This document shows, in pieces, positions 26,366-35,535 of a stretch of 64,000 nt of DNA (position 1 is the first letter of the stretch; every line of letters begins with the position of its first letter). The notes under the pieces are model-generated. The model was not told the DNA's origin. It made no database searches and was given only the letters and a program-made list of their open reading frames with translations. The translations under genes and the position numbers were made by a program. The DNA comes from Mesorhizobium sp. B2-3-4 (GTDB taxonomy: Bacteria; Pseudomonadota; Alphaproteobacteria; Rhizobiales; Rhizobiaceae), in the NCBI RefSeq assembly GCF_006442315.1, contig NZ_VFVY01000009.1, positions 210,407 through 274,406 on the forward strand, written 5' to 3'.

Positions 26366-26854
26366 TCAGCGGCTGACAGCGTTGTCGTCGTTCTGCGTCG
26401 CGGCAAGCACGCCGGTGGCAAGAAGCGCGCCGGCGAAAATCCCCTCGGGTGGGCCGAAACCGCCAGGCGCACCGCTGGATTGCTGGACGGCCGCGGTCTG
26501 TTCCGAGCCCACCAGTTTGAGGCAGATGTTGCCCTCGACACGAGAGACATCCAGGCTCGAATTCGCCGGTACATCGAGATTGCAGCCGCCCACGGCCACG
26601 GATGCCGTCCCCTTCGGACCGACCACCACACGGCTGCCGAAATCAAGCGTGTTTCCCGCCTTGGCCGGACCGTATCCGGCGGCCTGCGACACCATCACAT
26701 CGCCATTCGTGGAAACAATGGAGCCAACCGGATTTTGCGGACCGTGATAGGCGGTGGCGCAACTGCACGATGCATCCTGGGCAAACGCGGAAACCGAACC
26801 AAAACCGACTGAAACGACAAACCCAACCACTGTGGTTCTAACGATGAGCTTCAT
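26366..26854 (-). CDS. Exported FecR-like small protein with hydrophobic tail and NDDNAVSR end (copy B)
   Basis: A 162-residue protein from the ATG at 26852-26854 (MKLIVRTTVVGFVVSV), with a signal peptide ending SAFAQ. The mature protein begins with a C-S-C motif, then PVGSIVSTNGDVMVSQAAGY and SRVVVGPKGTASVAVGGC, a FecR-like pattern. A Gly/Ala-rich hydrophobic segment and NDDNAVSR close it. The frame extends further 5' but that part has no signal peptide logic and is discarded. It is a diverged paralogue of copy A, 138 bp away. Role unknown. Confidence 0.78.
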   Translation of the reverse strand: MKLIVRTTVVGFVVSVGFGSVSAFAQDASCSCATAYHGPQNPVGSIVSTNGDVMVSQAAGYGPAKAGNTLDFGSRVVVGPKGTASVAVGGCNLDVPANSSLDVSRVEGNICLKLVGSEQTAAVQQSSGAPGGFGPPEGIFAGALLATGVLAATQNDDNAVSR

Positions 26855-27261
26855 TCGTTTTGTCCTTCCCTCGAAGCGGCTCCTCGGGCCCGCCAAATCA
26901 AAAGACGATGATATCAGCGCGTAACAGTTTTTTGCCATAATTCCAACCCGTTTCGCACGCGCGAGAGATTTTTGACTTGCGGCGCGCCCTTTAGAGCACA
27001 TCATTTTAGCAACCACTCATTAACAATTCTGATTATCGTCGCCCAATGTCTGATTATCCGGGAAAAAACCGAGATTTCCTTTGAACCGTGACTGCGCCCG
27101 AGCGCGACTGATCAGCGATTCGACAGGGCCGGAAGATGATTCACGATCGGAGATGCAGCCAGGACAGGCTTTGGGCCCGATCGACAGCCCGGACTTGGAA
27201 GTTGGTCATGGATCAGGAGCGATCAGCTCAAAGATAGAAACAGCGCCAATATCGGCCGGGA
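26855..27261. other. Intergenic region upstream of the FecR-like pair
   Basis: About 400 bases between the start of FecR-like copy B and the stop of a GT4 gene. The centre (26990-27060) is A+T-rich (for example ATTTTAGC, CATTAACAATTCTGATTATC) and is the likely promoter of the FecR-like genes. Small open frames on the plus strand here extend into the antisense of the GT4 gene and are not called. Confidence 0.5.
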
Positions 27262-28428
27262 TCAAAAAGCGGAAGGCGCTCCCGCCATCGCGCCGCGGCC
27301 CCCCCCGAGCTTCTCTATCTGGTGCATGTACCTCTCGACCACGATCGTTTCCGAAAACTGCCGTTCGACCTTCCTCCTGCTCTCAATTCCCATCGCATCC
27401 CTGGAAGCGCCGTCCATGACGGTGAATTCGGTCATCTTCTTCGCCAGGTCGCCGGCGTCCCTCACCTGGCAAAGGAAGCCGTTGACGGCATGATCCACCA
27501 CCTCCTTGCAGCCAGGCACGTCGGTGGCGATCAAGGCCTTAGCCATGGCGGCTGCCTCGAGCAGCGAGCGCGGCGTGCCCTCCCTGTACGAGGGCAGGAC
27601 GACGCAATCGGCTGCGGCCAGAAAGGGGCGAACGTCGTCGGTGGCACCGAGATACTCGACCAATCCCTCTTCAACCCATTGCTCGACTTGCGCGCGACTG
27701 ACGGCCGTGCGGTTCTCGACATCGAGAAAGCCGAGGAGCTGGAAGCGCGCGGTCGGCGCTTGCCGGCGGACGAGGCGGGCAGCTTCGACAAACTCCCCGA
27801 CGCCCTTGTCCCACAGCAGCCGCGCCACCATGAGGAAGACGATGGGGCTGGACGGCGCGCGCTCGCGAGGTGACGGCGAGAAGCGCAAGAGGTCGACGCC
27901 GGAGCCGGGCAGCAACGCGGTTCGCTCCTTGCGCACGATACGAGCCTCGACGAAAAGCATCCGGTCATCGTCGTTCTGAAAGAAAACCACCCTCGAGCGG
28001 GCCAGCGCCAGGCGATACAGGGCCTTGGCAATTCGCTGGAGCAGGCCGCCACGGACGAAGACAGTGCCGAGCCCCGAAATATTGTTTATGACCGCAATGC
28101 CGTTCAGGTTCGCGGCCATCGAGCCGAACACGTTGGGCTTGATGGTGAAGCCCACGAACGCCAGCGGTTTCTCGCGACGCAGAATGCGCCAGTAGCGCCA
28201 CAAAAGCGCGAAGTCGCGAAATGGCGACGTGCCGGAATTGTCGATTTCGATCTCGACATAACGGCACCCCATGCGCGGGATCAACGACGAATATTCGTCC
28301 TTGGGCGCGACGACGACGACATCATAGCCGCGCCCCAGCAATGTCTCGATCAGACCCTTGCGGAAATTGACGACGTTCCAGGATGTGTTGATCGAGATGA
28401 CGATCTTCTTTCCGACTTCAGACCCCAC
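27262..28428 (-). CDS. GT4 glycosyltransferase (PglA/CapM-like HexNAc transferase)
   Basis: A 388-residue GT-B enzyme. The N-terminal half has IVISINTSWNVVNFRKGLIE, then FTIKPNVFGSMAANLNGIAV and NNISGLGTVF, a pattern shared with PglA/CapM-type N-acetylgalactosaminyl or galactosyl transferases. The donor half has ARLLWDKGVGEFVEAARLV and VVLPSYREGTPRSLLEAAAM (E-x7-E). It starts with GTG at 28426-28428, with GGAG six bases upstream. It is the last gene of the long glycosyltransferase run before the FecR-like pair. Confidence 0.88.
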   Translation of the reverse strand: MGSEVGKKIVISINTSWNVVNFRKGLIETLLGRGYDVVVVAPKDEYSSLIPRMGCRYVEIEIDNSGTSPFRDFALLWRYWRILRREKPLAFVGFTIKPNVFGSMAANLNGIAVINNISGLGTVFVRGGLLQRIAKALYRLALARSRVVFFQNDDDRMLFVEARIVRKERTALLPGSGVDLLRFSPSPRERAPSSPIVFLMVARLLWDKGVGEFVEAARLVRRQAPTARFQLLGFLDVENRTAVSRAQVEQWVEEGLVEYLGATDDVRPFLAAADCVVLPSYREGTPRSLLEAAAMAKALIATDVPGCKEVVDHAVNGFLCQVRDAGDLAKKMTEFTVMDGASRDAMGIESRRKVERQFSETIVVERYMHQIEKLGGGRGAMAGAPSAF

Positions 28429-28450
28429 TCCCCGCTCCTCCGGATGCCCG

Positions 28451-29581
28451 TCAACCCATCACCTCACGCGGTCGCACAGCGTCCGGCCCAAAAGTCTCGA
28501 ACAGCCGCAAGATCGCACCGTCATTGGCTACGGAAGAAATGCGCGCGAAGCAGGCGTCTCTTGCAAGTTGCAGATCCTCGGGCCGGGCGATGAGACCAGC
28601 GACCGCGCGTGCAATGTCCTGCGGATCATCGGGGTCGAAGTCGAACTCCGGTCCCGCCGGGAGGTAGTGCCTAGTGCCGCTGTCGCGCGACATCAATACG
28701 GCACATCCCGCCCAGGCCGCCTCGATGGGAGAAACCGCGGCCGGTTCGGTGCGCGAGGGCAATATCAAGATATCATGGTCGGCATAGACCGAGATCATCC
28801 CGTCATGAGCCATGTTGTTTTGAAAACGAAGCCTGTCCGCCAGTCCCAGCGCCTGCGCCTCCTTGCCCAAGGCCTGACAGAAAGCCGTGTCGGATTGCGT
28901 TGCCTCCTCGCCGCAGAACGTCAAGGAGAATGGTCTTGACGCCGACAGGCTCGCCAGCGCCCGCAGAAGCAGACTGTGCCCCTTTCGCTCCCGGTATTTC
29001 GCCACCATCAGGATTCGAGGCGGCCAGTGCAATGGCCTGCCATGCAGCTTTGCGATCTGGATCGGCGCGAAGGGACTTCCGAATGGCAGCGGCATGGCAT
29101 TCCCCGCACCGGCAGTGCCCGGATTGGACGGAAGCCGTGACGTGAAATGCGGAATACCGAGCCATCCGAAGACTGCTCTTCGCATCCATGTACCGCTCCA
29201 CGGCCTAGGCTTGGCGTCCTCCTGATCGTAGATGACCAGCTTGCGCCCCTGCAAAATCGCGCACAAGGCGGCGATCCTGCAGAACCATCGCGTCACGCCG
29301 CGCACGATCACCACATCGGGATCCAAGGCCCGGAGACGCCTCCAGTACGAAACGAGACCCGGAAAAGAACGCGGCGAATTCGGGATATTGCCGGGACATC
29401 GGGGCATAAGCCGGCGCGACAACGCCGACGGTGCCATTACGCTGGGGGTAAGAAGTACATGGTTCTCCGTGGATCCTGTCTCGACGACATCAACCGAAAC
29501 ATGATGGCCGGCCGAGGTCAGTATGCGCACCCAAGGCACGGCGTTGGTGTGATATCTCGGCAGGCAGAACAGGTATCTCAA
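28451..29581 (-). CDS. GT4 glycosyltransferase
   Basis: A 376-residue GT-B enzyme. The C-terminal donor domain shows ILMVAKYRERKGHSLLLRAL, LPSRTEPAAVSPIEAAWAG (E-x7-E) and a nucleotide-binding SRDSGTRHYLP. The N-terminal acceptor domain is less conserved. The frame starts with TTG at 29579-29581, five bases inside the gap after the flippase stop. Sugar specificity unknown. Same strand and tight spacing place it in the capsule/EPS operon. Confidence 0.83.
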   Translation of the reverse strand: MRYLFCLPRYHTNAVPWVRILTSAGHHVSVDVVETGSTENHVLLTPSVMAPSALSRRLMPRCPGNIPNSPRSFPGLVSYWRRLRALDPDVVIVRGVTRWFCRIAALCAILQGRKLVIYDQEDAKPRPWSGTWMRRAVFGWLGIPHFTSRLPSNPGTAGAGNAMPLPFGSPFAPIQIAKLHGRPLHWPPRILMVAKYRERKGHSLLLRALASLSASRPFSLTFCGEEATQSDTAFCQALGKEAQALGLADRLRFQNNMAHDGMISVYADHDILILPSRTEPAAVSPIEAAWAGCAVLMSRDSGTRHYLPAGPEFDFDPDDPQDIARAVAGLIARPEDLQLARDACFARISSVANDGAILRLFETFGPDAVRPREVMG

Positions 29582-29585
29582 AGTA

Positions 29586-30923
29586 TCAGCCCAGGAAAAG
29601 TTCGGCGGCGCGGATCCGCCGTTTCAGCAATAATTGCGACACCGCCATCATTGCCGCATAGACCAGCGCGGATACGATCAGGCCGGCCCAGGCGATACCC
29701 GCAATCCCGCCCCAGCCCGAGAGGGCGAATGAAAGCGGCAGATAGACGACAATCGCGGACGCCATGATCTTGAGAAGCGGTTTTGTACCGGCCAGAACCT
29801 GGATCAAGGGGTTGAAATGCATTCCGGCCAGGCCGAGGCACTCGGCCGCGAACAAGATGGCAAAAAGCAGCGAGGCTTCGGCATAGGCCGAACCGGCGGC
29901 AAGAACGACGACGAGCTTTTGCAGCACGATGCCACCTGCAGCCATGCAGGCGGCGACGCACGCCGAAACCAACGTGATGCGGGCATTCAGCCTGTTCAGG
30001 CGGGCCGGAGATTCCTCGTTGGACAGCTTCGCGATTTCGGGAAAGACCACCTGGTTCAAAGGACCGGTCAGCCGGGACATCATCGTCGCCAGACGCGACG
30101 CCACGGAATAGGAGCCCGCGGCCACATCTCCCAACAGGCCTGCGACAAGGAACAAGGCTACATGGCGCCTCGCATTCACCAGCGTCGACAGCAGGCTGGT
30201 GCCGGTGGCCATGACGAGGAATATCCAAAAGAAACGCCGCCCGGAATGGGAACGAAGCGGATTGAACAGTTTGATATTCTCGCGTCGGGCATGGACAAGC
30301 AACCGGACGAACAGCGTCAGATTGTAGAGCGCACCGATCGCCGCCAGCACAACCACGTAGGCGACCAAAGGAGCCGTTACCGCCCACAGGACGAGCGAGG
30401 CGAGAACCACGGCAATCCCTTGCGCGAGCTGATTGCCGGCAATGACATCGTATCGCCCCTTCAGGCGAAGCACCCCCTTGGGAGTACCGGCAAGGCTGGC
30501 CAGCAAGGCAAGACTGTAGATCAGTGCCAAGAGCCTGTTCTGATGCGATACGCCGATCGTCTCGCCAAACAGCAGGATCCCCCCCATCGCCACCGCGGTG
30601 GCGACAAAGGCGGCCGAAACATCCAGCGCGATGCCGCAGGATGCCGCCGGGCCGAGGCGTGAGCGCGACTTGGCGGACAGCCTGATGACGGGCTGCCAGC
30701 TCTCGAACGTGGCGAGGCCGGAAATGAAAGCAACATAAGCCTGGATCACGGCGAGCGTACCAAAATCCGCCGGACCGAGCGAGCGTGCGTTGAGAGCCAG
30801 CGCAATGATGGAGCACAAGGCCGCCACGCCACTCGAGGATGTCGTCACGGTAACGTCCCGTGCGACCCGCCGCGCGCGCATCCATCCGGAAGGCTTGGCT
30901 ATCGCCGTCATCTCCTCAGCCAT
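29586..30923 (-). CDS. Polysaccharide flippase (Wzx/MATE-like)
   Basis: A 445-residue inner-membrane protein with 12 or so hydrophobic helices. The N-terminal region VTTSSSGVAALCSIIALALN and ARSLGPADFGTLAVIQAYV (A-R-x-L-G-P-x-x-F-G) is the hallmark of the polysaccharide-biosynthesis (Wzx) family, and GPLNQVVFPEIAKLSNEE in the middle supports it. It would flip lipid-linked repeat units to the periplasm for the Wzy-type polymerase next door (30916-32208), whose gene overlaps it by 8 bp. Confidence 0.9.
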   Translation of the reverse strand: MAEEMTAIAKPSGWMRARRVARDVTVTTSSSGVAALCSIIALALNARSLGPADFGTLAVIQAYVAFISGLATFESWQPVIRLSAKSRSRLGPAASCGIALDVSAAFVATAVAMGGILLFGETIGVSHQNRLLALIYSLALLASLAGTPKGVLRLKGRYDVIAGNQLAQGIAVVLASLVLWAVTAPLVAYVVVLAAIGALYNLTLFVRLLVHARRENIKLFNPLRSHSGRRFFWIFLVMATGTSLLSTLVNARRHVALFLVAGLLGDVAAGSYSVASRLATMMSRLTGPLNQVVFPEIAKLSNEESPARLNRLNARITLVSACVAACMAAGGIVLQKLVVVLAAGSAYAEASLLFAILFAAECLGLAGMHFNPLIQVLAGTKPLLKIMASAIVVYLPLSFALSGWGGIAGIAWAGLIVSALVYAAMMAVSQLLLKRRIRAAELFLG

Positions 30924-32208
30924 GGTCCCGACGCAAGCCGCCTGGCCCCATCACCCCCGCGGGGACTTGCGGGAAGCACATTCGGTGCACGTACACCAGT
31001 CCGAATATGAAAAGCGCCACAAGGATGACCCGCTTGGCGGAGATGAACGCGCCGAGCAGTTCCTTGCGCTGAATGTAGAATGTCAGGTGAATGATCGCGA
31101 CGATCAGACCGGCCTTGAGCGCCGCGCTGCGGACATTGCGGATGATCGCTTCGATAGCGACGCAAGCCAGGGACAGGATGACGACGAGCAGCGGAAATCC
31201 TGCGTAGCCGAAATTCGCGTAGAATTCGGCCCAGATATTGGCCGCGACACCACCACTGTAACCCGGAAAGAGCAGCGGTTGGACCTGCTCGTTGTAGGTG
31301 CAGCCATCCTTGCCGAAGACCGCGTCCGAAAATGGAATGAACGAAAGCGGCACCAGCCAGAGATTGGAACAAGGCAGTGTGTAGCCGTATTTCACGATAA
31401 GGTCCAAATGCGCCAGTGTCACGAACTGCTCCAGCCCGACAAGGGTGGAATCCGACAGCTGGTCGAACTTAATTTTCTGGCCAACGAGCTCGAAATTTCC
31501 CGCCTTCACCGCCGAGTAAACTGCTTTGTACACTGCCAGGAAAAAGAAGGCGGACAGCCCGCCGATAACGTACCTCTTCTTCATCATCATCAATGGAACG
31601 TTTCTGTATCTTATGTAAAGCAAAGACAGAATCGTTATTGCGATCGACGATCTGTGACCGATATAGAGCGTAAAAAGCAGCCCCAGACAGCTAAGGGCCA
31701 TAACAAATTTGGACTGCTTCCAACCCGACAGAACCCCAAAGACGACACCGATAATGCACGTGTTGTAGAATATATATTGAAACCGCCCAGTAGATGACAA
31801 AACGTCAGCTTTCGAAGCGGAAAAAAGGGCCGGATTTGCAATCGAAATCCCGCCAAAAATAGCGATCATCGCAATTATTATCAGCGACTCGCCTTGGCCA
31901 TCGTTGTCGATTTGGAAATTCTGGCGTCTTGGGACGAAAATAACCATCGCCGCGACGACACAAGCGATGGCAATGGCGATGGCGTACCCCGTGCCCAAGT
32001 CATATGCGAAATCATATTTCCGCCCACCGATATCAACGTACTGAAAGCCGCCGGCAACAAATGGAACGAAATAAACCAGACTCGATATCAGCAGAAGCAT
32101 TTGCGGAGTGAGCGCAAACGGCGAAACCAAATAGTCTCTTCTGAAATCCTGCACTTTCAGCCTGCTGCCTTGCTCGAAATATGCGATTTCACGCCCGATA
32201 GAGCGCAT
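30916..32208 (-). CDS. Wzy-like O-antigen/capsule polymerase (EpsG/oligosaccharide repeat unit type)
   Basis: A 430-residue polytopic membrane protein with about 10-12 hydrophobic segments and a large loop (residues 260-330). It does not show the H-N-x-x-L motif of the two Wzy_C proteins in the window. GYSGGVAANIWAEFYANFGY resembles the late periplasmic loop (A-E-x-Y-x-N-F-G) of oligosaccharide repeat-unit polymerases. It overlaps the flippase gene by 8 bp. The Wzx-adjacent place makes a polymerase role likely, though family membership is from pattern only. Confidence 0.75.
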   Translation of the reverse strand: MRSIGREIAYFEQGSRLKVQDFRRDYLVSPFALTPQMLLLISSLVYFVPFVAGGFQYVDIGGRKYDFAYDLGTGYAIAIAIACVVAAMVIFVPRRQNFQIDNDGQGESLIIIAMIAIFGGISIANPALFSASKADVLSSTGRFQYIFYNTCIIGVVFGVLSGWKQSKFVMALSCLGLLFTLYIGHRSSIAITILSLLYIRYRNVPLMMMKKRYVIGGLSAFFFLAVYKAVYSAVKAGNFELVGQKIKFDQLSDSTLVGLEQFVTLAHLDLIVKYGYTLPCSNLWLVPLSFIPFSDAVFGKDGCTYNEQVQPLLFPGYSGGVAANIWAEFYANFGYAGFPLLVVILSLACVAIEAIIRNVRSAALKAGLIVAIIHLTFYIQRKELLGAFISAKRVILVALFIFGLVYVHRMCFPQVPAGVMGPGGLRRDHG

Positions 32209-32231
32209 CTGGGGCGCAAGGCGGACGACAC

Positions 32232-33044
32232 CTAGACCTCGGCCATGATTACATGTGCCTGAATCTTGGCGGCAACTTCGCCGCTGCCATGTCTGTCCGC
32301 GATTGCCGATGCCGCGTAGTCTGTCGCAGCCTCCAGTTTTCCTGCTTCCCTGGCCTCGATCTCGCTGCGAAGAACAGTCCCCTGACAGTAGGCAACGGCA
32401 GGAACGCGCGCCGAGGAGGCGCGGCTTTGTTCGGCCCTGGTCTCGATCACGACATGGGAGAAACCCGCCTCCTCGACGTCCCTACGGATCAACGCCTTGT
32501 CGTGATAGCCGTGCGGCGTGCGGGCCAGGAAACGCGGTGGATCGCCGGGAAACATCCGCGCCAGTGCGTTCGTCACGTCATCGGCAAACACGTTGTCCTC
32601 GATGCGGTCCCATACGTTGAACAAAAACCGCCCTCCAGGTTTCAGGACTCGCCTGGCTTCGCGGTAGGCTGAGGTGCGGTTTGGAAAGAACATCGCACCG
32701 AACTGACAACAGACGAGATCGAAGGCCGCATCCTCAAACGGCAGCGCCATCGCGTCCGCCTGGCGCCAACTGATGCGACCGTCAGCAGTTTGCCGCGAGG
32801 CGGCATAGTCGAGCATCGGCTGGTTGAGGTCCGTCACCGTGTAGCGCGCGCCAGCGGACAATCCCGGCGCCAATGCGCGGGTCACAACCCCGGTGCCGGC
32901 GGCGATTTCCAGGACTGCGCCCGGCGACAGAGCCGCGGCCCGTCGCGCGATGTCCGCAGCGTACGGCTCGAAAATCAAAGGCACCATGTAGCGGTCATAG
33001 TTTTCGGGAATCGAGCCCGTGAACAGCTTGTCCGTTTCCAACAT
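32232..33044 (-). CDS. Class I SAM-dependent methyltransferase
   Basis: A 270-residue enzyme with KLFTGSIPENYDRYMVPLIF at the start, VLEIAAGTGVVTRALAPG (motif I), TDLNQPMLDYA, and DLVCCQFGAMFFPNRTSAYR with RRVLKPGGRFLFNVWD, a Methyltransf_11/25-type protein. I use the ATG at 33042-33044, preceded by GGGGA, where relatives start. The substrate is unknown. Close relatives exist as general housekeeping methyltransferases in rhizobia, so a role in polysaccharide methylation is suggested only by position. Confidence 0.85.
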   Translation of the reverse strand: MLETDKLFTGSIPENYDRYMVPLIFEPYAADIARRAAALSPGAVLEIAAGTGVVTRALAPGLSAGARYTVTDLNQPMLDYAASRQTADGRISWRQADAMALPFEDAAFDLVCCQFGAMFFPNRTSAYREARRVLKPGGRFLFNVWDRIEDNVFADDVTNALARMFPGDPPRFLARTPHGYHDKALIRRDVEEAGFSHVVIETRAEQSRASSARVPAVAYCQGTVLRSEIEAREAGKLEAATDYAASAIADRHGSGEVAAKIQAHVIMAEV

Positions 33045-33118
33045 GGCAATCCCCACCGTCTGCCCGATGACTCGTGAGACTAGCATATTTTTGCCTGTTC
33101 CCGACCGTTTTCCGCGCA

Positions 33119-34255
33119 CTAGCCATCGAGGGGCAATGTCTCCCACAGCGCGCTGTAGGATCTTGCCATCCGCTCCAGCGAAAAATCAGATGCGACGCGG
33201 TCGCGGCATGCCTGACGTCTGGCCGCCCAGGATCCGGACTCGCGCATTTCCAGAGCCATGCGGGTGATGGAGCGGGAAAGCGCTTCGGGATCCTGGCTCG
33301 GAACAACAAATCCGGTATTGCCGACAAGCATGCCGATGTCGCCGACATCCGTTGCCACGCAGGGCGTGCCACACGCCATGGCTTCGGCGACGACGTTGGG
33401 GAACGCCTCGCGGCTGGAGGCAAGCACATGGATGTCGAATGCATTCATGAGAGCAGCGACTTCGTCGCTCGGACCAAGCAGCAGCACCTTGTCGCGAACC
33501 CCGTACCGATCCAGCAATCCGGTAAGCTCGGTGTTCTCGGCCGTCATTCCAGGCCCAGCCAGAACGCAGTTGGAAGGGAACTCGGCGCGCACCGACAGCT
33601 TGGCCAAGGCGGCAACAAGGTTCCTGTGGTCCTTGTCGGGATGCCAGCGAGCGACGCATCCTATGACGAACCGGTCTTCCTCCATCGACCAGGCCCGACG
33701 CAGCCGCTCGCGTGCCTTGTCATCCGGCTCGAACACGGCCAGATCATAGCCGTTCGGTATTATCGTCCAGTTCGACGCCGAGTAGCCGGCGTCGATATGG
33801 CGCTGTGAGGCCTGTTGCGAACAACTCACAATGCGGGTCGGAACCATCCTGGATATGAGCGCGCAGCCCCTGTCCACCGCCCTCGTGGCCAAGGGGGCGG
33901 CGCGAGGATCCAGACCGGAATTGTGCATTCCCCAAACAACCAGCCTGATACCAGCAAGCCGCGCCAGGACGCCTCCGACCAGATTTGCGTGATACATCCA
34001 GCACTGGACGACATCGGGCCGACAGGTCGAGAGGACACGCCGAAATGCCGCAAGCCCGCTCAAGCTCAGCCTTCCCCTCGGCATCGACAGGCAGGTCAGC
34101 GGCACCCCCGCCTCGCGAAGCAGCGGTCCGTATTTTCCCTCGTCGGAAAGCGAGACCACGGCATGCGAATGGGTGTGCTCGGCCGTGCAGAGGCGGAACA
34201 AAGCCGCCTCGGCGCCGCCATTCTGCAACCCGGTGATGACATGCAGGATTTTAAT
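33119..34255 (-). CDS. GT4 glycosyltransferase with apparent ATT start
   Basis: A GT-B enzyme with MHNSGLDPRAAPLAT, VIGCVARWHPDKDHRNLVAA and LASSREAFPNVVAEAMACG (E-x7-E). The conserved N-terminal strand IKILHVITGLQNGGAE lies upstream of the first conventional in-frame start (TTG at 34228). No ATG, GTG or TTG precedes it before an in-frame TAG. An ATT at 34253-34255, overlapping the TAA of the upstream gene and seven bases after AGGAG, is the best candidate start. The gene sits inside the EPS operon. Donor and acceptor unknown. Confidence 0.83.
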   Translation of the reverse strand: MKILHVITGLQNGGAEAALFRLCTAEHTHSHAVVSLSDEGKYGPLLREAGVPLTCLSMPRGRLSLSGLAAFRRVLSTCRPDVVQCWMYHANLVGGVLARLAGIRLVVWGMHNSGLDPRAAPLATRAVDRGCALISRMVPTRIVSCSQQASQRHIDAGYSASNWTIIPNGYDLAVFEPDDKARERLRRAWSMEEDRFVIGCVARWHPDKDHRNLVAALAKLSVRAEFPSNCVLAGPGMTAENTELTGLLDRYGVRDKVLLLGPSDEVAALMNAFDIHVLASSREAFPNVVAEAMACGTPCVATDVGDIGMLVGNTGFVVPSQDPEALSRSITRMALEMRESGSWAARRQACRDRVASDFSLERMARSYSALWETLPLDG

Positions 34256-35420
34256 CCGGACGCTCCTCTCCAGTGGTTCTCGCCGGACCTAATCCCATCG
34301 CGAGCAGATACGCGTCGGCCACTTTCTCGACACTGAAATCGCGCGCCCGATGTCTGACGTCGGGCGGATTGGCATCGTCGAGGCCGGCCACTATCGCGGC
34401 CGCAAGGGCTTGCACGTCGCCCACGGCGACAAGGCGCCCCCATCTGCCGTCCTCCAGGATTTCCGCCGGTCCGCTTTCACAGTTCGTGCTCACCACCGGC
34501 GCACCGCAGGCCATTGCCTCGATGATCGTATTGGGAAATCCCTCCCTTCGCGACGAATGGACAAACAGCGCGGCGCGACGCATCCACGGATATGGATTCT
34601 TCGAAAACCCGACCAGGGCGACCGAGGACTGCAGTTCGAGGTCATCGATCATGGCCTGGAGCGAGGTGCGCAGCGCCCCTTCCCCGACAATCGCCAGTTT
34701 GACCGGTCGCGTCCTGGCGACCTGCGAAAAGCTGCTAATCAGAGTGGCGTGGTCCTTGGCGAAATCGAGCCGGCCGACGGCGACCAGCAGCAGCCTGCCA
34801 TCCTCGTGCGCGAACGGATGATCGATGGGCGCGCCAGCCTGTGCCTGGATGTATTCGATATCCAACGGATTGTGGATCGCGTCGACGGAATTCGGGTCGA
34901 GCCCGATGCTCCTGACGAGATCGTCGGCGACGCCATGCGAGACCGCTATTATCCTGTCGGCGTGGCCGTATGTCATCCGCATGAGGAACGGCAGGAATCT
35001 CTCGCGGATCAGCTTCGTGTCGGCAAGCGTCCGGGACAGGTTGCTTCTCTCGGAGATGACCGTGCGCACTCGTTGCCTTGACAGGAAAGACGACACTATT
35101 GCCAGGATATTGGCGTGAGGCAGGGCCGACAGCATCACCCGCGGCCGCTCCGCCCTGAGGTAGCGGATCAGGCCGGGCAGCGAAAACAGCATGCGAGACG
35201 CCCTCAGGTCCACGATATCGATGCTGCCGGGGACCAGGGAAAGATAGTCGCCGACAGCACGCCCGAGCACGAGATCGGTCACCAGCCCGCGCCGGTCGAA
35301 TTCCCGCGCCAGGGTAAGCATTGCCCGCTCGGTGCCACCTGCCCGGAGCGAGGGAATGAAGACGGCGATCCGGGCCTTTGGATCGACCGGCGCCTTCGCG
35401 TCTTGCCGCATGCGCTTCAT
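34251..35420 (-). CDS. GT4 glycosyltransferase
   Basis: A GT-B enzyme of about 389 residues. IAVFIPSLRAGGTERAMLTL is the typical N-terminal S-L-x-x-G-G-x-E-R block of capsule/EPS glycosyltransferases. VGRLDFAKDHATLISSFSQV and SSRREGFPNTIIEAMACGAP (E-x7-E) form the donor site. I start it at the ATG at 35418-35420 (MKRMRQDAK); the ATG at 35411 is also possible, and the longer frame to 35609 runs into the upstream gene. It overlaps the next glycosyltransferase at its stop. Confidence 0.86.
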   Translation of the reverse strand: MKRMRQDAKAPVDPKARIAVFIPSLRAGGTERAMLTLAREFDRRGLVTDLVLGRAVGDYLSLVPGSIDIVDLRASRMLFSLPGLIRYLRAERPRVMLSALPHANILAIVSSFLSRQRVRTVISERSNLSRTLADTKLIRERFLPFLMRMTYGHADRIIAVSHGVADDLVRSIGLDPNSVDAIHNPLDIEYIQAQAGAPIDHPFAHEDGRLLLVAVGRLDFAKDHATLISSFSQVARTRPVKLAIVGEGALRTSLQAMIDDLELQSSVALVGFSKNPYPWMRRAALFVHSSRREGFPNTIIEAMACGAPVVSTNCESGPAEILEDGRWGRLVAVGDVQALAAAIVAGLDDANPPDVRHRARDFSVEKVADAYLLAMGLGPARTTGEERPD

Positions 35421-35535
35421 CGGGTTGGCAGTCCGATCGGCGCGCTGTTGCCTTGTCCGGCACCGCGCGTCGCGCGCCCATCGGAAAGCAAACGCCGACA
35501 GCCGACCTCCAGCGATGGGGGGCATCCTGGATGGA

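Noticed and set aside
27081..27419. Small plus-strand ORF in the GT4/FecR intergenic region
   Set aside because: More than a third of it is antisense to the GT4 gene, and it has no ribosome site or recognisable motif.
29578..30885. 435-codon open frame on the minus strand
   Set aside because: Same strand but another frame of the flippase gene; soluble Arg-rich product with no motifs, while the alternate frame is a typical Wzx.
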